From Pigoraptor vietnamica (lineage: Eukaryota > Opisthokonta > Filasterea): DNA of 39,488 nucleotides. Position numbers and translations under genes: made by a program. Every line of letters starts with the position of its first letter. The first letter of the stretch is position 1. The DNA lies in contig CALSCQ010000272.1 in NCBI GenBank assembly GCA_943704525.1, positions 1 through 39,488 of the forward strand. The letters are read 5' to 3'. Below are positions 30,724-39,488 of the stretch, piece after piece. The notes under the pieces are model-generated. The model searched no databases and was not told the origin of the DNA. It worked only from the letters and a program-made list of their open reading frames with translations.

Positions 30724-31953
30724 TCAGGCCAGGCGCCGGTTGATCTCTGCGAGTGCGCCCTCGAATCGCCCGTCGCCGTCGTCGTCAGTCGCGAGCTGTG
30801 AAGAACAGCACACGTTAAGCAGCGGAAAAATAGGACACAGAATGGAGGAGAAGCAAATGCGCACATCGCAAGCAAGTCTCGCAACATGCGTGCAACAGGT
30901 GAGCCAGACGCGCACCTTTTCCCTGATCTTCTCGGCAATCGCGCGCAGTTCCGCCGGCGACGTGCGCTTGCCCTTCCCCTTGATCGCCGTGACCATGAAG
31001 CGGTCCAGGGTCTTAAACGCGTGCTCGCGCGCAGAGTTTCGCGCGTGCGTGTCCCACACAGGCGTCATCCCAACGATGTCGTGCGCGCCGAGGCAATACT
31101 CGATCAGCTCGTCCGACATACCGGCATCCACGAGCGGCTTCCCTTCGTCCGTCACCGCACGCCGAAACGCCTGCACGTGCGTCGCGCACCGCTTGTAGCA
31201 GAAATCGTCGCGCGACGACCCAAAGCGCGTGTTCGGCAGCGCCTTGTAGATGATGTCGCACGCCTTGCGAAGGCGATCGAAAATCGACGCCATGTCGACG
31301 GCCGGCAGCTCGCCGCATATGTCGGCGGGGTGAATTCCGTGCTTGTTGGCAAGCGTGCAGATGATGCCCACCAACTGGTCCTTCTCAAGCGCCGACAGCC
31401 GAGCCCGCATGTCCCGCTCGCGCTTCGGAATCACCGCCCGCTTCTTGCGCGGCGCCTCCTCCGCGAGCGATCCCATGTCCACGCCGGGCACATCGTGCAT
31501 CAGGTCGTCTGCGACGCCGTCCGGCTGCGACAATTTCCGCTTGGTGCTTCCGGGCGGCCTTCCCGCGCGTCCCTTCTCCGGCCGCGCCTGCGTCTGTGGC
31601 TGTGCGTCGGCCACGCGTCCCTGCTTCGCGGCCTGGGGCATCTGCGCGACGTTGAACATGGTCGCGCCCGAGATGCCCATCGAACCCCGCTGTATGAAAT
31701 CGCTCAGCGACGACATCCCAAGGGGCCGCGAAGAGTCTGCGTTGTCGATCGTTCGCACCATGAGGGACCCAATGGTCCTCGCGACGGGCTCCGCGGCTGG
31801 CGTGGTGAAGGCGGCCATGTCGAGCCCAGTGAGTCCGCCGGTGGGCTGTAGTTGCGAGTGGATGCCGTTGCTCTGCAGCACGAGCGACGTCGGCGCCGTC
31901 GCAAAGTCGGCGTACGACAAAAAATTGTCGGCGAGAATGTCCTGTGCGGCCAT
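30724..31953 (-). CDS. STS1: Cut8/STS1-like nuclear proteasome tether
   Basis: Cut8/STS1 proteins anchor 26S proteasomes in the nucleus. Exons: 31953-30916 and 30795-30724; 369 codons plus stop. The likely Cut8 domain spans about residues 185-335: SALEKDQLVGIICTLANKHG (six-helix bundle start with a KDQL motif), LPAVDMASIFDRLRKACDII, a conserved aromatic segment DDFCYKRCATHVQAFRRAV and TPVWDTHARN. Upstream are basic nuclear-localisation-like stretches (STKRKLSQ, APRKKRAVIPKRERDMR) and an AT-hook-like GRAGRPPGS. The N-terminal 130 residues are low-complexity. The ATG at 31953 was chosen because the upstream in-frame extension is basic and looks like UTR. A second exon adds an acidic tail. Identification rests on motif order, so it could be a distant relative. 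Confidence 0.68.
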   Translation of the reverse strand: MAAQDILADNFLSYADFATAPTSLVLQSNGIHSQLQPTGGLTGLDMAAFTTPAAEPVARTIGSLMVRTIDNADSSRPLGMSSLSDFIQRGSMGISGATMFNVAQMPQAAKQGRVADAQPQTQARPEKGRAGRPPGSTKRKLSQPDGVADDLMHDVPGVDMGSLAEEAPRKKRAVIPKRERDMRARLSALEKDQLVGIICTLANKHGIHPADICGELPAVDMASIFDRLRKACDIIYKALPNTRFGSSRDDFCYKRCATHVQAFRRAVTDEGKPLVDAGMSDELIEYCLGAHDIVGMTPVWDTHARNSAREHAFKTLDRFMVTAIKGKGKRTSPAELRAIAEKIREKVRVWLTCCTHVARLACDVRICFSSILCPIFPLLNVCCSSQLATDDDGDGRFEGALAEINRRLA

Positions 31954-33463
31954 TGCTGCGCCGTGCGCGCGTCCGCGGTGCGTTTCGCGACAAAAATCAA
32001 GCGGATCCACCTGTGCAAAAGTGCTCCGCGGGAGTGGGGCTCGTCTCGCCCTCAGCGTCGAGGGGGTGTCAGGGCGCCGCGTCGCCCTCTGCGCGGTAAT
32101 CGAAGGAGGTTTGGGAGTTGAAGCGAGTTGACAGCGTACCGTTCCGCAGCTGCAATCGGGAACGGATCTCGACAAAAACGCGCGAAGACGAGACCGAAAC
32201 GGCGAATGACAGCAGTGTTTTGTCTCAAAGGCTTTCGGTGTGGGTCACTGGGGTGTGCGAAAGGGGTGCGCTTCTATAGCGAAAGTGCGACTGTGCCACT
32301 TCAGTTGCTGGCAGAGCAGGGAGTGAGGGCAGTGGGCAGTCGGAAATGGCGCCAAGATTAATCCGGAATTACTTTTGGCGGGAGAGTCAAATCGATGTAA
32401 CAATACGTTACAACTTATTTCAAATGGCGCAACTGTGTCGTCACATGCCACAGCCATCGAAGCGAAATTTCGGCAAACGATTCGATTGGTCCCGAAATAG
32501 GCACCAATCGAGATGATCACCCCGTGCTAAACCGGCGACACCTCCGCCTCTATTAATAGCGCGCACGGGCGATTGGCCCGCAGGCCCCCCTTTAATTAGC
32601 GCTTGGGTGCGTCATACATTTTCGATAGTCAGCAAAATTTATTACAGCGGGAGAACGGGGTGCGCCAATTGGATGCAAAAGGTGCGCTAATTGGCCCGAA
32701 ATAAAGGCAAGTTCCATACAATTTTCATAGTGAGTGGAAGTGGTAATAATTCTGGTTTCAGGGAACGGGAATCGCGTCAGCCGGGTTTGCCTCTGCTCTC
32801 CCTCTCTCTCTCTCCCTCTCTCTCCCCTCTCTCTCTCGCAACGCTACATGATCGCAGTGCGATTGCCTTCGTCTCGTTTGTCCTTTTTGGCACCGGCTCT
32901 CGATCAAGCTCTCTGTTGGGAGCCTTTGCGCTGCGGTGTTGGATTTCTGTTGAAAGGTGCGTGGGAGCCTGCTGTACGTGTGCGCGTTGCGCATTGCACA
33001 ACGGCACAACTGCTGTGGCCGTCCTATGTCGTCGCGTCTGACCCCGTCCCCGCTGCCTTCTGCTTGCAGTTCGAGTCGACTTTGGTCCTCGCTTTCAACA
33101 TACCAACACTCGTATTGGCCATTTTGCGCAACCGACCGTCTTTCATAACAGTCGAAATCTCTAAAAAAAAAAAAAAAAAAAAAACAGGAGCGTTCAAGCG
33201 ATCTGCTACGAAACGTCCCTTCAGCTCTCCATCAACGAGGTGAGCTGGCAAATGGCCTGCATCGCAATGCCCCGTGTCACTGCGGTTGCTGCCGTCACTT
33301 TCGATCTACAATCTCAGTCATCCGGACACACGTCACCGTCACCCGCACAGGTCTGTCGTCACCGCCGGTTGCTTTGATTCGCCGCGCCTTCGGTCTCACC
33401 GCCCTTTCCCTCTGTTGTGCGTTGCTACGAACAGCCGAAAACCCGCACAGAAAGGAAGAGAAA
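31954..33463. promoter_or_regulatory. Divergent STS1-MYC regulatory region
   Basis: 1510 bp with unusual content. An 8-bp inverted repeat CGATTGGT (32483-32490) and ACCAATCG (32503-32510) carries facing CCAAT boxes. ATTGG followed by CCCG occurs three times (32486, 32570 and 32690). GGTGCGCCAATTGG (32659) is repeated one base changed as GGTGCGCTAATTGG (32681). GCGAAAGTGC with GTGCCACTT lies at 32279-32301. The stretch 32360-32735 is AT-rich and ends in TACAATTTTCATAGTGA, the motif shared with the 25950-26340 island. A CT run (32794-32838) and a run of 22 A (33163-33184) lie nearer MYC. Several AG acceptors just before the MYC ATG would allow a 5' UTR intron. Confidence 0.45.
32794..32838. repeat. 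(CT)n polypyrimidine tract upstream of MYC
   Basis: A CT/CCT alternation of about 45 bp, pyrimidine-only on the plus strand. Confidence 0.9.
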
Positions 33464-34675
33464 ATGGCCTGCGCCTCGGAAGTTCCCGCGGACTTTTTCA
33501 GCAACGTCGCGCACGTTGACGTGTCGTACCTCGAGCTTCTCGGAGATGGATTCGACATGAGCGCGCCCGGTTCGCCCTTGCCGCTCTACGAGGCGTGCCA
33601 CGGAAAGGAGAAGTTCAATGTCCTCACACCCCCGCTCTCGGGATGCCCGTCACCCGCTCCCGTGTCGAACGGCGTTTCGCTCGATTCGCTCTTCGTCGCT
33701 GACGTCGACATGCAGCACGGTGATGCTGCTTCGACGCCCGCGCGCAAGGCGGTCAAGGCGGAGGCCCGCGACGCGATGTGGAACGGCGTGCAGCTTGCGA
33801 GCGAGGACGACATTGACACGCTCCTGACGCCGCTGGCCACGCCCCACGGCATAGCCGCGTTCGATTTCAGCGACGAGGAGATGGCGGCCGCGTGCGACTT
33901 TGTCGAACCCGCCAAGTTTTTCCCGACGTACTTTGTCGGCGACGAGAGCAAGATTACGGCCGACGCGCCCTCCGCTGCCGCCCAGCCGACCAAGAAGAGC
34001 GTGCTGCCCCCGACGCCCGCGCAGTCGCCCACGAAGCGCGCGTTTGCGTTTGACGAGGAGGAGGACGAGGACGAGGAGATTGACGTGGTGACGGTCACGG
34101 AGAGCGGCAAGCGCAAGTCGCCCGCGCAGACGCTCCGCCAGCCCCCCGCCAAGCGCCAAAAGACGGCCGCCGCCGCGCACATTCCGATGGTCCCGGCCAA
34201 GGCGCCCTCGGTCGTCAGCGGAGTGCGCGTGCCCGTCCCCGCGGCCACGTCAGCCGCTGCGATGGCCTCTGTCACGCGCCCCCGCGCCTCGAGCGTCGCG
34301 TCGTCGATTGGGATGGTCAAGCCCGCCGCGTCGCCCGCGCCCGTTGTGCCTGTGCCTTCGCCCGTGTCGGACTCTATGTCTGCTGCCGCGGCTGCCCAAG
34401 CCGCGAGGCAAATGGACACGGAGGCCAAGCGCAACACGCACAATGTGCTCGAGCGGAAGCGGCGGAACGACCTCAAGTCTAGCTTTCACCAGCTGCGCGA
34501 GGCGATCCCGGAGCTTGAGGACAACGAGCGCGCGCCCAAGGTGCTCATTCTCAAGAAGGCGGGCGACTACATTGCGGCGTTGCGGCAGAAGGACGCCGAG
34601 GTGGAGGCGCTTAAGGAGCGGCTGCGCGCGGAGGGGCGGATGCTGCAGGAGCGGTTGCGTGGCGTGCGTGCGTGA
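33464..34675 (+). CDS. MYC: MYC-like bHLH-leucine-zipper transcription factor
   Basis: A single-exon gene, 403 codons plus stop. The bHLH-zipper fills the C-terminus (about 318-403): AKRNTHNVLERKRRNDLKS, with the His, Glu and Arg that read CACGTG, then FHQLREAIPELEDNERAPKV and LILKKAGDYI, which match metazoan Myc closely. Upstream segments also match Myc in the same order: KFNVLTPPLSGCPSP (about 50-65), like Myc box I with its TPPLSP phosphodegron; DAMWNGVQLA (about 102-111), like the DCMWSGF core of Myc box II; an acidic run leading into EEIDVVTV (about 200-208), like EEEIDVVSV; and PPAKRQKT (about 226-233), like the PAAKRVKLD nuclear signal. The zipper is short. It would need a Max partner, not seen in this window. 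The ATG at 33464 precedes ACASEVPADFF. ATTAAA at 34847-34852 is a possible poly(A) signal. Confidence 0.9.
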   Translation: MACASEVPADFFSNVAHVDVSYLELLGDGFDMSAPGSPLPLYEACHGKEKFNVLTPPLSGCPSPAPVSNGVSLDSLFVADVDMQHGDAASTPARKAVKAEARDAMWNGVQLASEDDIDTLLTPLATPHGIAAFDFSDEEMAAACDFVEPAKFFPTYFVGDESKITADAPSAAAQPTKKSVLPPTPAQSPTKRAFAFDEEEDEDEEIDVVTVTESGKRKSPAQTLRQPPAKRQKTAAAAHIPMVPAKAPSVVSGVRVPVPAATSAAAMASVTRPRASSVASSIGMVKPAASPAPVVPVPSPVSDSMSAAAAAQAARQMDTEAKRNTHNVLERKRRNDLKSSFHQLREAIPELEDNERAPKVLILKKAGDYIAALRQKDAEVEALKERLRAEGRMLQERLRGVRA

Positions 34676-35098
34676 ACGAGTCACCGCACATGCGCTCTGT
34701 ATATGCCGCTCTGCGCTTGCGTCTGTCTGCGTTGCTGCCCTTGCGTGCGTCTGCCGCCGTTGCGCGTTCGCGTCGATTTGCTGTGCCGTTTTCTTTCCAT
34801 TTTTGCGTGGGAGTGTTCCCTCTGTTTTTTTGCTGCGAGTCAGCTCATTAAAAATACATTCGCAAGTCATTGAAGGCATCAAAGTGAGTGACAATTGCCA
34901 CGAATGTGATCTCAGCTAGCAGTGTCGTGACTGACCAGTGTCGTGACTGACCGGTCGCCCCCCCGGGAAAACGATCGTTGTGAACTGTTGTTCTTGGACT
35001 GCACAGTCGACCGCTAACAGGAGTTGTGACAGCGACACCACAGTCACTGAAAACGCAAAGACTGTATATTCAAGCGGAGTGTGGGCGTGCGCAGGCCC
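34676..35098. other. Convergent intergenic region, MYC and MCM5
   Basis: 423 bp. It contains a perfect tandem duplication of AGTGTCGTGACTGACC (34921-34936 and 34937-34952). No gene seen. Confidence 0.6.
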
Positions 35099-39389
<4,291 letters not shown>

Positions 39390-39488
39390 CTGTAATCGCC
39401 AACAGAGCACATCAGCACACACACGAAGCCTTACACGCTTTCATCTCTCCCTCTGCCGCCCTGTCACCGCCCTCCTCCCCTCCCCCCC

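Noticed and set aside
30886-32131. Plus-strand frames of 260-320 residues
   Set aside because: Antisense to the STS1-like exon 1, low-complexity Arg/Ala/His composition.
33024-33251. Frame with a run of Phe or Lys at the poly-A tract
   Set aside because: Caused by the A22 homopolymer upstream of MYC.

Overview
This window is nuclear DNA from a GC-rich, intron-dense, gene-dense unicellular eukaryote. I could assemble eleven protein-coding genes, 10 of them spliced, plus two partial genes cut by the window edges (a MOB1-like gene at the left, MCM5 at the right) and one decayed leucine-rich-repeat gene. All exon joins below come from reading frame, splice consensus and family homology; none is backed by transcripts. 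The clearest lineage clue is a MYC-type transcription factor with Myc boxes as well as the bHLH-zipper. Together with NELF-E-, GPN1-, Cut8/STS1- and DUF2433-like genes this suggests an opisthokont, most likely a unicellular holozoan. This is an inference. A mitochondrial-type biotin synthase shows it is not an animal.

Layout from left to right: MOB1-like (-, 5' part only); glucosidase II alpha subunit (+, 10 exons); biotin synthase (+, 7 exons); F-box/LRR/TRAF-zinc-finger protein (-, 8 exons); GPN1 GTPase (-, 5 exons); GH27 alpha-galactosidase (+, 5 exons); NELF-E-like RRM protein (+, 6 exons); an intronless LRR pseudogene with four frameshifts (-); a VAMP-type R-SNARE (-, 5 exons, start codon split by an intron); a DUF2433-RRM-CCCH protein (+, 12 exons); a Cut8/STS1-like proteasome tether (-, 2 exons); MYC-like bHLH-zipper (+, 1 exon); MCM5 (-, 15 exons in window).

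The genes do not form an operon or pathway. They are housekeeping genes of separate systems: ER glycoprotein quality control, biotin synthesis, RNA polymerase II import and pausing, vesicle fusion, nuclear proteasome tethering, growth control and DNA replication. Pairs such as MOB1/glucosidase II, GPN1/alpha-galactosidase, VAMP/DUF2433 and STS1/MYC are divergent and share promoter regions.

The most striking non-coding trait is the amount of (GT)n/(AC)n repeat. Nearly all of it lies in introns, usually with GT on the sense strand, sometimes forming the splice site itself. A 27-bp minisatellite inside a GPN1 intron repeats a branch-point-like and AG-acceptor-like sequence about 14 times. Two AT-rich islands (about 25950-26340 and 32360-32735) differ in composition from everything else and share a short terminal motif.
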